A stretch of DNA of 64,000 nt from Microbispora sp. ZYX-F-249 (lineage in GTDB: Bacteria; Actinomycetota; Actinomycetes; Streptosporangiales; Streptosporangiaceae). Of this stretch, positions 1 through 7,272 are shown piece after piece (position 1 is the first letter of the stretch; each line of letters begins with the position of its first letter). The translations under genes and the position numbers were made by a program. The notes under the pieces were generated by a model. The model made no database searches, was not told the origin of the DNA, and worked only from the letters and a program-made list of their open reading frames with translations. Location: NCBI RefSeq assembly GCF_039649665.1, contig NZ_JBDJAW010000017.1, forward strand, positions 106,102-170,101. Direction: 5' to 3'.

Positions 1-2
1 CG

Positions 3-890
3 CGATCCGGGGTGCTGGAGTCGCTCGGGCTCAAGCCGGTCGAGGTGGAGATCGGCGGACACGTGGCCGGCACCCGGATCGCCGCGGAGCCGACCGGGGC
101 GACCGCCGTACCCGGCGTCTACGTGGCGGGGAACGTGACGGACGTGCGTGCCGTGGTCGTCGCGTCCGCCGCGGCGGGCCTGGCCGCCGGTGCGGCGATC
201 AACATGGATCTCATCGCGGAGGAGACCCGGGAGGCCGTCGACGCCTACCGGGACCAGATGAGCACGATGGTCGAGGAGGCCGCCTGGGAGGAGCGCTACC
301 GCTCCCGGCCGGCGGTCTGGAGCGGGCAGCCGAATCCCCAGCTCGTCGCCGAGGCCGCCGGGCTGCCGCCGGGCCGGGCCCTCGACGTCGGCAGCGGCGA
401 GGGCGCCGACGCGGTCTGGCTCGCCGCGAGGGGCTGGCGGGTGACGGGGGCCGACATCTCCGCCACGGCGCTGGAGCGGGCCGCCGCCCACGCCGCCGAG
501 GCGGGTGCGGACGTGGCGGGCCGCGTCGAGTGGCTGCACGCGGACCTGCGCGACCACGCCCTTCCCGAGGGCGCCTACGACCTGGTCTCGGCGCAGTACA
601 TGCACCTGCCGGGCGAGGACAGGCGGGAGCTGTTCGCCCGGCTGGCCGCCGCGGTGGCTCCGGGCGGCACCCTGCTGATCGTCGGGCACCACCCGTCCGA
701 CCTGCTGACCACGGCCCGGCGGATGCACTTCCCGCAGATGATGTTCACCGCCGAGGAGGTCGCGGCCTCGCTCGACCCGGCCCATTGGGAGGTCGCGGCG
801 GCCGACGCCCGGCCGCGCACGGCCACCGACCAGGAGGGGCGCGAGGTCACGATCCGCGACGCCGTCCTCGTCGCCCGCCGCCGCGTGTGA
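3..890 (+). CDS. FAD-dependent oxidoreductase / SAM methyltransferase fusion (3' part)
   Basis: The frame is open to the window edge, so the start lies upstream. The first ~75 visible residues match the C-terminal end of thioredoxin-reductase-like flavoproteins (GVYVAGNVTD, then an alanine-rich helix, as in the FAD-closing GDV motif). The remainder is a class I SAM-dependent methyltransferase: motif I ALDVGSGEGADAVWLA, the acidic end of beta-2 (GADIS), and a motif IV/post-I region APGGTLLIVGHH. Fusions of a TrxR-like oxidoreductase to a methyltransferase are a known actinobacterial architecture of unproven substrate. The N-terminal NADPH/FAD domains and the CxxC site cannot be inspected here. 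Confidence 0.85.
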   Translation, partial: RSGVLESLGLKPVEVEIGGHVAGTRIAAEPTGATAVPGVYVAGNVTDVRAVVVASAAAGLAAGAAINMDLIAEETREAVDAYRDQMSTMVEEAAWEERYRSRPAVWSGQPNPQLVAEAAGLPPGRALDVGSGEGADAVWLAARGWRVTGADISATALERAAAHAAEAGADVAGRVEWLHADLRDHALPEGAYDLVSAQYMHLPGEDRRELFARLAAAVAPGGTLLIVGHHPSDLLTTARRMHFPQMMFTAEEVAASLDPAHWEVAAADARPRTATDQEGREVTIRDAVLVARRRV

Positions 891-896
891 AGAGCG

Positions 897-1577
897 TCAG
901 AACCGGTCCACGATGCCGCGCCAGCGCCTGACCCGGTCCGGGTCGACCGGCTCCCGCCACGAGCCCCGTACGGCGGTGCCCACGTGGAAGGCCCGGACGC
1001 CGTAGTCGAGCAGCACCGGGACGTGCTCCTCGCGCAGGCCGCCGCCCGCGAGCATCAGCGAGGCGTCGCCCGCCTCGGCCCGCGCGCGTAACACCCCCAG
1101 GCCGCTGCCGACGCCCTCGGGCGAACCGGACGTGAGGACGGTCGCCAGGTTCGGCAGCAGCCGTACGGCACGCCAGGCGGCCCGCACGTCGGCGGCGTGG
1201 TCCACGGCGCGGTGGAAGGTCCAGGGCAGCGGCGAGACCGCGTGGATCAGCGCGTCCGTCGCGTCCCGGTCGACCGACCCGTCCTCGGACAGGAACCCGA
1301 AGACGAAGCCCGCCGCGCCGGCCTCGGCGAGCTCCTTGACGTGGCCGCGCAGCCGGTCGAGCTCGTCCGGAGTCACGGTGAACCCGGCGTTGCAGCGGAG
1401 CATGACCATCTGCGGCAGCCCGCACTCGCGCGCGATCGCCGCGACGAGGTCCGCCGAGGGGGTGAGCCCGCCCGCGTCCATGTCGGACACGATTTCCAGG
1501 CGGTCCGCCCCGCCCTCCTCGGCGGCCACGGCGTCACGCAGGTCGAGCGCGATCACTTCAAGGAGGGATCCCGTCAT
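897..1577 (-). CDS. cutC: CutC family copper homeostasis protein
   Basis: 226-residue TIM-barrel protein. The family signature is clear: GGADRLEI, then AGGLTPS near residue 37, and WTFHRAVDHA in the middle. CutC was linked to copper tolerance in E. coli, but its biochemical role remains unsettled. It converges with the preceding fusion gene, 6 bp apart. The ATG lies 7 nt after a TACTGT hexamer and has no Shine-Dalgarno, so the mRNA is probably leaderless. Leu163 is encoded by the rare codon TTA. Confidence 0.85.
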   Translation of the reverse strand: MTGSLLEVIALDLRDAVAAEEGGADRLEIVSDMDAGGLTPSADLVAAIARECGLPQMVMLRCNAGFTVTPDELDRLRGHVKELAEAGAAGFVFGFLSEDGSVDRDATDALIHAVSPLPWTFHRAVDHAADVRAAWRAVRLLPNLATVLTSGSPEGVGSGLGVLRARAEAGDASLMLAGGGLREEHVPVLLDYGVRAFHVGTAVRGSWREPVDPDRVRRWRGIVDRF

Positions 1578-1584
1578 GAAGTGA

Positions 1585-1590
1585 ACAGTA
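1585..1590 (-). promoter_or_regulatory. Probable -10 element of cutC (leaderless)
   Basis: TACTGT on the minus strand, separated by 7 nt from the cutC ATG, with no ribosome binding site in between. Confidence 0.45.
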
Positions 1591-1628
1591 TCCGGTCCCT
1601 TTGCGGCGCCTCACGGCATCCGCCCTGT

Positions 1629-2315
1629 TCAGCACTCGATCAACTCGTTGTGGGCAGTGATGTCAAGAACTCTCCGGGCTTGTGCGGCATGTCCCTCACG
1701 GGGGGCCGGCACCACCGGCACCGCCGGCGTGCGGGAGTGGGACGACTCCGCCGGGAGCGTTCCGGGGGCGTCCCGCTCGAACAGCGCGCCTGAGGCGCGG
1801 TGCGGCAGGTCGACGGTGCGGACGTGCCGGAAGCCCGCCCTCCGGTAGTACGACTGCAGGCGGGCGTTGTCCTTGGCGCAGTCGAGCCGGAGGTAGGGCC
1901 GGCCGTGGACGGCGGCCCGCAGGGCGGCCCAGTCGAGCAGCGCCTCCCCCAGGCCCTGTCCCGAGTAGAGCCTGCTCACGGCGAGCTTGTGGACGTAGAG
2001 CGCGTCGCCGGGCCGGTCCGCGGGGGCCCAGAACTCCGGGTCGGCGTGGCCGTCCACGGCGATCGTGGCCGCCGGCACCCGGACGCCGGAGTCGTCTTCG
2101 GCGTCCTCACCGGCGTCCAGGACGTACATGACCCCCTCGCCGATGAGCGGTTCGATGCGCCCGGCCGGGAAGCCCCCGGCGGGCCACTGTCGCACGCCGA
2201 GGCCGTTCAGCCACCCGGCGGTGCGCGCCAGCAGGGTGAGGACGCCCTGCAGATCGGCGGGGGCGGCGCGACGCAGCGTGAGTTCCGTAACAAGATCCAG
2301 GGTGTTCGCGGGCAT
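1629..2315 (-). CDS. GNAT family N-acetyltransferase
   Basis: 228 residues beginning at the ATG that has AAAGGA 7-8 nt upstream; an in-frame start 39 nt earlier lacks a ribosome binding site. Residues ~10-165 form a GNAT domain: LTLRRAAPADLQGVLTLL at the N-terminus, LYVHKLAVSRLYSGQGLGEALL (motif A, acetyl-CoA pyrophosphate loop Q-G-L-G), then LRLDCAKDNARLQSYYRRAGF (motif B). The C-terminal ~60 residues after HRASGALFER are Ser/Pro-rich and look disordered. The substrate cannot be told. Confidence 0.85.
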   Translation of the reverse strand: MPANTLDLVTELTLRRAAPADLQGVLTLLARTAGWLNGLGVRQWPAGGFPAGRIEPLIGEGVMYVLDAGEDAEDDSGVRVPAATIAVDGHADPEFWAPADRPGDALYVHKLAVSRLYSGQGLGEALLDWAALRAAVHGRPYLRLDCAKDNARLQSYYRRAGFRHVRTVDLPHRASGALFERDAPGTLPAESSHSRTPAVPVVPAPREGHAAQARRVLDITAHNELIEC

Positions 2316-2531
2316 GCCTGATTCCTTTCGTGCCGACGGCGGCGATTCGATCACTGTGAGTGACGGCGGGATGCCGTACAGCGTCCGTCCGGAGACGGCG
2401 GGCCGCGTCAGGGCGCGCGGGTCCGGCGCGGTCCCCTGCCGGGGTCAGGACGGGAATCGCGGGAACGGCCCCCCGGAGGAGGGCCCGGCGGCCTGGGACA
2501 CCCGCTCAGCCGAGGGGGCGTCCGGGCCTCG

Positions 2532-3284
2532 TCAATGACGTTCCAGCTCGTATCGGATCAGATGCTTGTCTGCGGGCAGCACGGACACGGCGACGCGTAC
2601 GGGCGTGTCGTCGGCGTCGTAGCCGACCCGGGTGTGGACGACGACCGGTGTGCCGGGCTCCAGCTGGAGCCGTGACGACTCGTCCGAGGTCGGCATGCGC
2701 GCCGAGAGGTCGTCGATCACGCGGACCTGGAGGTGTCCCAGCTCCTCCAGCACCCGGTTGGCCCCGCGCGTGATGTCGCCGGGCCGGGCGATCTCGGAGT
2801 CCCCCACGATCTCCAGGGGGAAGTAGGAGTCCAGCGTGTTGTACGGCTGGCCGTCCACGAAGCGCAGCCGCCGGCGCACGACGGCCAGGGCGCCGTCGGC
2901 GAGGGCGAGGCGGGTGGCCACGTCCTCGGGCGGCTCGACGATCGAGACCTCGATCCTCTGGTCCGCCGTACGGCCCTCGGAGCGGACCGCGTGGACGAAC
3001 GTGTCGAACCGCGGCTCCTCCTGGTCGTACGGGAGGAACTCGTCCTGGGGGCGCATGAGGAGGGGGCGGCGCTCGCGTACGAACGTTCCACGCCGGCGCA
3101 TCCGCAGGATGAGACCCTCGTTCTCCAGCTCGCCCAGTGCCAGCCGTACGGTGTTGCGGCTGACGCCGTGCGCCTCCATGAGGTCGGCCTCGGTCGGGAT
3201 CTGGTCGCCCGGCGCGAGTTCGCCCGCGTAGATGGCCCTGCGCACCTCAGCGGCCACCTGCTGGTAGAGCGACGATCGTGCCAT
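2532..3284 (-). CDS. GntR/HutC-family transcriptional regulator with UTRA domain
   Basis: 250 residues. The N-terminal winged helix (residues ~3-72) has the GntR signature (AGELAPGDQIPTEADLM, VSRNTVRLAL). Residues ~90-245 form a UTRA ligand-binding domain (NTLDSYFPLE, then the terminal RVAVSVLPADKHLIRYEL). The start is supported by AGGAAAG 1-2 nt upstream of the region preceding ATG. HutC/FarR members bind small effectors and repress nearby units. The divergent 3351-3742 unit carries a sequence also seen just upstream of this gene, so autoregulation plus control of that unit is likely. Confidence 0.9.
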   Translation of the reverse strand: MARSSLYQQVAAEVRRAIYAGELAPGDQIPTEADLMEAHGVSRNTVRLALGELENEGLILRMRRRGTFVRERRPLLMRPQDEFLPYDQEEPRFDTFVHAVRSEGRTADQRIEVSIVEPPEDVATRLALADGALAVVRRRLRFVDGQPYNTLDSYFPLEIVGDSEIARPGDITRGANRVLEELGHLQVRVIDDLSARMPTSDESSRLQLEPGTPVVVHTRVGYDADDTPVRVAVSVLPADKHLIRYELERH

Positions 3285-3302
3285 CTTTCCTCAATCCACC
3301 CT

Positions 3303-3317
3303 TTTGTTCCAACAAAT
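3303..3317. promoter_or_regulatory. Candidate GntR operator 1
   Basis: TTTGTTCCAACAAAT, an inverted repeat (TTGTT-CC-AACAA) 20 bp upstream of the gntR ATG. The core TTTGTTCCAAC recurs on the opposite strand as TTTGTACCAAC at 3386-3396. Confidence 0.5.
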
Positions 3318-3350
3318 CTAGAGGATCTCGGTCTACCGGGAAACAACCCC

Positions 3351-3380
3351 TTGACCTGAGCCCACCCAGCCGCGCATTAT
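3351..3380 (+). promoter_or_regulatory. Near-consensus sigma-70-type promoter
   Basis: TTGACC (3351-3356), 18-nt spacer, CATTAT (3375-3380). This is one of the best -35/-10 pairs in the window. Transcription would start near 3387, inside a candidate GntR operator. Confidence 0.6.
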
Positions 3381-3400
3381 CCAAACGTTGGTACAAATCC
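3381..3400. promoter_or_regulatory. Candidate GntR operator 2 overlapping the start of transcription
   Basis: The CCAAACGTTGG inverted repeat (3381-3391) runs into GTTGGTACAAATCC. The latter shares GTT-SSW-ACAAATC with the site at 3305-3317. Its place right after the -10 element is ideal for repression. Confidence 0.5.
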
Positions 3401-3419
3401 ATCCAATGGAGGTGGGCCC

Positions 3420-3650
3420 GTGAGGGCGGCCCGTGCGAGAACGCCGAACTCGCTCTGCCGCGACCCCGAGCCCGGACCTGCCAGAGACCAGACCTATCAG
3501 AGCGACGGGAACGACATGTCAGAGCTGTCGGTATCCACCGGCATGACCGCCTTGCGCGGAAATGGCGTGACGTGCCCGAACGCGCGGTACCACCGCACCC
3601 CCGAGCGGCCGGACGAGGACGGCCGCTCCCCACGGACTCCGTGCGAATGA
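3420..3650 (+). CDS. Small protein of unknown function in a GntR-linked unit
   Basis: 76 codons from a GTG that has GGAGGTG 7 nt upstream. A second in-frame start, ATG 3516, would give a 44-residue peptide beginning MSELSVSTGM behind GACGGGAA. The product is hydrophilic, Arg/Pro-rich, with Cys13, Cys53 and Cys75 in the long form and no signal peptide or membrane span. I recognise no family. The support is architectural: a strong promoter, an operator-like repeat, a Shine-Dalgarno, and two hairpins directly after the stop. It could be a small regulatory RNA instead, with the reading frame incidental. Confidence 0.4.
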   Translation: MRAARARTPNSLCRDPEPGPARDQTYQSDGNDMSELSVSTGMTALRGNGVTCPNARYHRTPERPDEDGRSPRTPCE

Positions 3651-3657
3651 ACGAGGT

Positions 3658-3685
3658 CTCGACCCCAACCCTCGCCGGGGTCGAG
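3658..3685 (+). terminator. Hairpin after the small ORF
   Basis: CTCGACCCC / GGGGTCGAG stem of 9 bp with a 10-nt loop, 8 nt after the stop of the 76-codon frame. Confidence 0.5.
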
Positions 3686-3703
3686 GTCTCGCGCCGGGGC
3701 GGA

Positions 3704-3742
3704 GCGCGTCCTGGCGGGTCCCCCACGCCCGCCAGGACGCGC
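3704..3742. terminator. Strong 15-bp hairpin
   Basis: GCGCGTCCTGGCGGG pairs perfectly with CCCGCCAGGACGCGC around a 9-nt loop. There is no T-run, as is usual in high-GC actinomycetes. It closes the small transcription unit and insulates it from the following TetR gene. Confidence 0.65.
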
Positions 3743-3790
3743 CACCGTTAGATGGTGCGATGGCGTGCCGACCTCGCCGGCAGCAATTTT

Positions 3791-3818
3791 GAACCGGGTT
3801 CATTTCTGAACCTGGTCC
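3791..3818. promoter_or_regulatory. Tandem TetR operators
   Basis: GAACCGGGTTC (3791-3801, perfect palindrome) and GAACCTGGTCC (3808-3818, two mismatches), 17 bp centre to centre, directly upstream of and overlapping the promoter of the TetR gene. Likely autoregulatory sites. Confidence 0.6.
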
Positions 3819-3821
3819 ATG

Positions 3822-3827
3822 TATGCT
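3822..3827 (+). promoter_or_regulatory. Probable -10 element, leaderless tetR mRNA
   Basis: TATGCT, then exactly 6 nt, then GTG 3834. There is no room for a ribosome binding site, because the operators occupy the upstream bases. Confidence 0.5.
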
Positions 3828-3833
3828 CCCCAT

Positions 3834-4433
3834 GTGATCGCCGAAGAGAAACGAGCCCGGCGCAGAGCCCACATCGCGGACGCGGCGATGCGGCTGTTCG
3901 CCGAGCGGGGGTTCGACGCGGTGACCGTCAACGAGGTCGCCGAGGCGGCCGGGGTCGCTAAGGCGACCCTGTTCAACTACTTCCCGACCAAGGAATCCCT
4001 GGTCTTGCACGTGCTCGACGACGACCTCGCGCGGGTCGTCGCCGAGCGCGCGCCGGACCGCACGCCGCTGCGCGCACTGCGCGAGCACTATCGCGAAGCC
4101 GTCGCCGAGCCCGCGGACTCCCACGTCCCCGGGCTGCGCACCATGGTGCGGGTCATCCAGCAGAGCCCCGCGCTCATCGCCGGCGTCAGCCGCTTCCGCG
4201 GCGAGCAGGTGGCGGCCCTGGTCAAGGCCCTCATAGAGGCCGGCGAACCGGACGACATGCGCGTCCGGCTGATGGCCGCGCACATCGTCACCGCGGTCGG
4301 CACCGTCCAGGAGACGTTCTTCCAGCGCCTGACGGACGGCATGCCCCCGCCGGCGGCGGGCAGGCTCGTCGGCGGTGACCTCGATCTCGCGTTCGACCTG
4401 CTGGAGCGGGCCTTCGGCGGAGAGGAGAACTGA
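3834..4433 (+). CDS. TetR family transcriptional regulator
   Basis: 199 residues from GTG 3834; ATG 3819 is also in frame but lies inside the operator/promoter. Residues ~8-56 form the TetR HTH (AAMRLFAERGFDAVTVNEVAEAAGVAKATLFNYF, split here over helices 1-3). The C-terminal ligand domain is generic. The stop codon overlaps the start of the next gene (TGATG), so the two are co-translated and probably both controlled by the twin GAACC-GGTTC sites. Such TetR + effector-gene pairs are usually autoregulated. Confidence 0.9.
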   Translation: MIAEEKRARRRAHIADAAMRLFAERGFDAVTVNEVAEAAGVAKATLFNYFPTKESLVLHVLDDDLARVVAERAPDRTPLRALREHYREAVAEPADSHVPGLRTMVRVIQQSPALIAGVSRFRGEQVAALVKALIEAGEPDDMRVRLMAAHIVTAVGTVQETFFQRLTDGMPPPAAGRLVGGDLDLAFDLLERAFGGEEN

Positions 4434-5371
4434 TGCGCGTACGAGGAGTCACCTACGACACCGGCTTCCTGCCCGGCGACGCCAGCCGGCCGCAGTGGCA
4501 CCCGGAGGCGGTCGAGCGCGACATCCGGGTCATCGCCGGCGAGCTGCACTGCACCGCCGTGCGCATCACCGGCGGCACGCCCGAGCGGCTCTCGCTCGCC
4601 GCCGAACTGGCCGCCGAGGCGGGTCTCGAGGTGTGGTTCTCGCCCTTCCCCGTCGACCTGGGCGCTTCCGACATGCTCGCCCTGTACGCCGACTGCGCCC
4701 AGCGGGCCGAGGCCGTGCGGCGGGCCGGCGCCGAGGTCGTCTTCGTTCCCGGCTGCGAGACCAGTGCCTTCGGCCACGGGTTCCTGCCCGGGGCCACCTA
4801 CGAGGACCGGCTCGCCGCCATGACCGGCGCGGACCTGACCTGGTGGCAGGCGATCGCCCCGGTGATGGAGCGCTTCAACGCCTTCCTGGGCGAGGCGGCC
4901 GCGGTGTCCAGGAGGCACTTCGGCGGCCGGGTGACGTATGCCGCGGGCCCCTGGGAGTTCGTCGACTGGGCCCCGTTCGATCTGGTCGGCGTGGACGCCT
5001 ACCGCGCCGCGTACAACGCCGCCCACTTCACCGACGAGCTGCGCGGCCTCTTCAGCCACGGCAAGCCGGTGGCCGTGACGGAGTTCGGCACCTGTCCCTA
5101 CGCGGGAGCCGGCGACCTCGGCGGCATGGCCTGGACGGTCCCCGCGGGCGCCGTCCGCGACGAGACCGAGCAGGTCCGCTATTTCACCGAGCTGACGGAC
5201 GCCTTCGAGGAGGCGGGCGTCGACGCCTCCTTCTGGTTCACCTTCGCCGGCTACAACCGCACGGGACGTGCCGCCCTCGGCTCCTACGGCGTCGTCGAGA
5301 TGCTGGACCCGACCACCTGGAAGCCCAGAGAGGTCTTCCACACGATGGCCGCCCGCTACGCGAACCCCTAG
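4433..5371 (+). CDS. TIM-barrel (glycoside-hydrolase-like) protein, TetR-coupled
   Basis: 312 residues, no signal peptide, so cytoplasmic. The pattern of a clan GH-A-like barrel is visible: VRITGG and VWFSPFP strands, VVFVPGCETSAFG (possible acid/base Glu), and AVTEFGTCPYAG, whose Glu sits where the nucleophile of GH-A enzymes lies, followed by ASFWFTFAGYN. From memory, relatives in actinomycetes are often labelled 'abortive infection protein', a name not supported by any domain I can see. The start overlaps the tetR stop. The enzymatic role is inferred from fold only. Confidence 0.65.
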   Translation: MRVRGVTYDTGFLPGDASRPQWHPEAVERDIRVIAGELHCTAVRITGGTPERLSLAAELAAEAGLEVWFSPFPVDLGASDMLALYADCAQRAEAVRRAGAEVVFVPGCETSAFGHGFLPGATYEDRLAAMTGADLTWWQAIAPVMERFNAFLGEAAAVSRRHFGGRVTYAAGPWEFVDWAPFDLVGVDAYRAAYNAAHFTDELRGLFSHGKPVAVTEFGTCPYAGAGDLGGMAWTVPAGAVRDETEQVRYFTELTDAFEEAGVDASFWFTFAGYNRTGRAALGSYGVVEMLDPTTWKPREVFHTMAARYANP

Positions 5372-5443
5372 CTCAGGGGAATGCATCGCCTCCGGCCCTC
5401 CTTGAGTCTCATGGGGAGTTCCGGCTGAGGAGGCGCCCGCGCG

Positions 5444-5977
5444 ATGAGCATCCCTGTGTCCCGGAGGGTCGGCCATGACGGCGCCAGGAGGATTCCGGCC
5501 GTCAATGCCCAGCACTTCAGGAACGTCCTCGGCAGGTACGCCACGGGCGTCGTGGCCGTCACCGCGATCGACACGCTGACCGGGGAACCGTGCGGCCTGG
5601 CCGTCAACTCCTTCACGTCGGTGAGCCTCGACCCGCCGCTGGTGGCGTTCTGCGTCTCGGGCGACAGCACGAGCTGGCCGCGGCTGAGGGCCGCCGCGAG
5701 CGTGTGCGTCAACGTGCTCGCCGAACAGCAGCGGGAGGCGTGCGAGCGGCTCGCCGCCCCGGGCGGGGACAAGTTCGCGAATCTGTCGTGGGCCCTGTCC
5801 CCCGGCGGCGCCCCCGTCCTGGACGGCGCGCTCGCCTGGATCGACTGCGTCGTGGACGTGGAGCACCCCGCCGGCGACCACGTGATCGTCGTCGCCCGGG
5901 TCACCGGACTGGACCGGCACGACGACGGCGGCCCTCTGGTGTTCTTCCGGGGCGCGTACGGGGGGTTCCGCTCCTGA
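5444..5977 (+). CDS. Flavin reductase family protein
   Basis: 177 residues with GAGGAGG about 10 nt before the ATG. It matches the FMN-binding split-barrel of HpaC-type NAD(P)H:flavin reductases: FRNVLGRYATGVVAVTA at residue ~24, the flavin-contacting GLAVNSFTSVSLDPPLVAFCV, and DHVIVVARV near the end. These enzymes supply reduced FMN/FAD to two-component monooxygenases. No oxygenase partner is adjacent, so the partner must be encoded elsewhere. Confidence 0.88.
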   Translation: MSIPVSRRVGHDGARRIPAVNAQHFRNVLGRYATGVVAVTAIDTLTGEPCGLAVNSFTSVSLDPPLVAFCVSGDSTSWPRLRAAASVCVNVLAEQQREACERLAAPGGDKFANLSWALSPGGAPVLDGALAWIDCVVDVEHPAGDHVIVVARVTGLDRHDDGGPLVFFRGAYGGFRS

Positions 5978-5997
5978 CGCCGGAACCGACCGGTCGG

Positions 5998-6003
5998 TAT
6001 GCT
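5998..6003 (+). promoter_or_regulatory. Probable -10 element of the SDR gene
   Basis: TATGCT, 6-nt spacer, ATG 6010. The palindrome CCGACCGGTCGG (5986-5997) abuts the hexamer and could be an operator. Confidence 0.5.
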
Positions 6004-6009
6004 GCCCGC

Positions 6010-6771
6010 ATGACTCTGTTCTCGGTGGAAGGCAAGACGGTCGTCGTCACGGGCGGGTCCCGGGGCATCGGGAAGATGATCGCGCGGGGGTTCCTCGACG
6101 CGGGCGCCACCGTCTACATCTCCTCACGGAAGAAGGACGAGCTGGAGGCCACGGCCGCCGAGCTGGGCTGCCACGCCGTACAGGCGGACCTGTCCACCCC
6201 CGACGGCGTCGAGGCGCTGGCGCATGCCGTGTCGGAGCGGGACAGCAGCCTCGACGTGCTCGTCAACAACGCGGGGGCGAGCTGGGGCGCGCCGCTGGAG
6301 GAGTACCCCGAGCACGCCTTCGACAAGCTCTGGGACATCAACGTCAAGGGCGTGTTCTTCCTCACCCGCCGCTTCCTGCCGCTGCTGCGCGCCGCCGCGT
6401 CGCCCGACGACCCGGCACGGGTGATCAACATCGGGTCGATCGACGGGCTCCGCGTGCCGTTCATGGAGAACTACGCGTACTCGGCGGCCAAGGCGGGCGT
6501 CCACATGCTCACCCGGCACCTGGCCCACCAGCTCGCCCGGGAGTCGATCACGGTCAACGCGATCGCGCCCGGGCCGTTCGAGTCGAAGATGATGGCCTTC
6601 GCGCTCGACGACCCCCAGATGCGCGGCGCGATCGAGAGCGGCGTTCCGCTCGGCCGGATCGGCAGGCCCGACGACATGGCGGGGGCGGCCATCTTCCTCG
6701 CCTCACGCGCCGGGTCGTACCTGACCGGTGCGGTGATCCCGGTGGACGGCGGGATCTCCACCCACGGGTAG
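6010..6771 (+). CDS. Short-chain dehydrogenase/reductase (SDR)
   Basis: 253 residues. Classical SDR features: the cofactor loop TGGSRGIGK (residues ~14-22), NNAG near residue 87, the catalytic Ser in NIGSIDG, Tyr-x-x-x-Lys in YAYSAAKAG, and the C-terminal LTGAVIPVDGG loop. An Arg pair after beta-2 (SSRKKDE) suggests NADP(H). The family is close to FabG/RhlG-like 3-ketoacyl reductases, but the substrate is unknown. The start is the ATG 6 nt after TATGCT, probably leaderless. A SLOG-fold gene follows 9 nt downstream and probably shares the transcript. Confidence 0.88.
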   Translation: MTLFSVEGKTVVVTGGSRGIGKMIARGFLDAGATVYISSRKKDELEATAAELGCHAVQADLSTPDGVEALAHAVSERDSSLDVLVNNAGASWGAPLEEYPEHAFDKLWDINVKGVFFLTRRFLPLLRAAASPDDPARVINIGSIDGLRVPFMENYAYSAAKAGVHMLTRHLAHQLARESITVNAIAPGPFESKMMAFALDDPQMRGAIESGVPLGRIGRPDDMAGAAIFLASRAGSYLTGAVIPVDGGISTHG

Positions 6772-6780
6772 GGGACGGGC

Positions 6781-7272
6781 ATGTGGCAGGTCGCGGTGTG
6801 CGGGCCGGGCGAGTGCACCTCGCAGGAGGCCGAGGCGGCCCGCGCCGTGGGCCGTCTGCTGGCCGAGCACGGCGCGGTCGTGCTGTGCGGCGGGTACGGC
6901 GGGGTGATGGCCGCCGCCGCGGCGGGCGCCCGGGAGGCCGGCGGCGTCGCGGTCGGCGTCCTGTCCGGGCGGGACCGGTCCGGGGCGAGCCCGGACCTCA
7001 CCGTGGCCCTGCCCACCGGCCTGGGCGAGGCCCGCAACGCGCTGATCGTGCGGGCCGCCGACGCGGTCGTCGTCGTGGGCGGCTCCTGGGGCACGCTGTC
7101 CGAGCTGGCCCTCGCCCAGCGGGGCGGCACGCCCGTGATCACCCTCGGCGGCTGGCGGGTCCTCGACGCCGGGGGCCGCCCGGTGCCCGGTCCGGTGGCC
7201 GCCGCCGATCCGGCCGAGGCCGTACGGCTGGCGCTGGCCGCCGCGGGACGGGCGGGCCCGCTCAGCCCTTGA
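6781..7272 (+). CDS. SLOG-domain protein, TIGR00725-like (LOG/lysine-decarboxylase fold)
   Basis: 163 residues forming one Rossmann-like SLOG domain: VAVCGPGE at the N-terminus, VLCGGYGGVM (nucleotide loop), ARNALIVRAADAVVVVGGSWGTLSELALA. In true cytokinin-activating LOG enzymes the last motif reads PGGxGTxxE; here VGGSWGTLSE keeps Gly-Gly, Gly-Thr and the Glu. SLOG proteins bind or hydrolyse nucleotide-like ligands. It sits 9 nt behind the SDR gene and overlaps the convergent ATP-grasp gene by 11 bp. Confidence 0.75.
   Translation: MWQVAVCGPGECTSQEAEAARAVGRLLAEHGAVVLCGGYGGVMAAAAAGAREAGGVAVGVLSGRDRSGASPDLTVALPTGLGEARNALIVRAADAVVVVGGSWGTLSELALAQRGGTPVITLGGWRVLDAGGRPVPGPVAAADPAEAVRLALAAAGRAGPLSP

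Noticed and set aside
4088..5920. 610-codon minus-strand frame
   Set aside because: Antisense to three well-supported genes and without protein-like composition.
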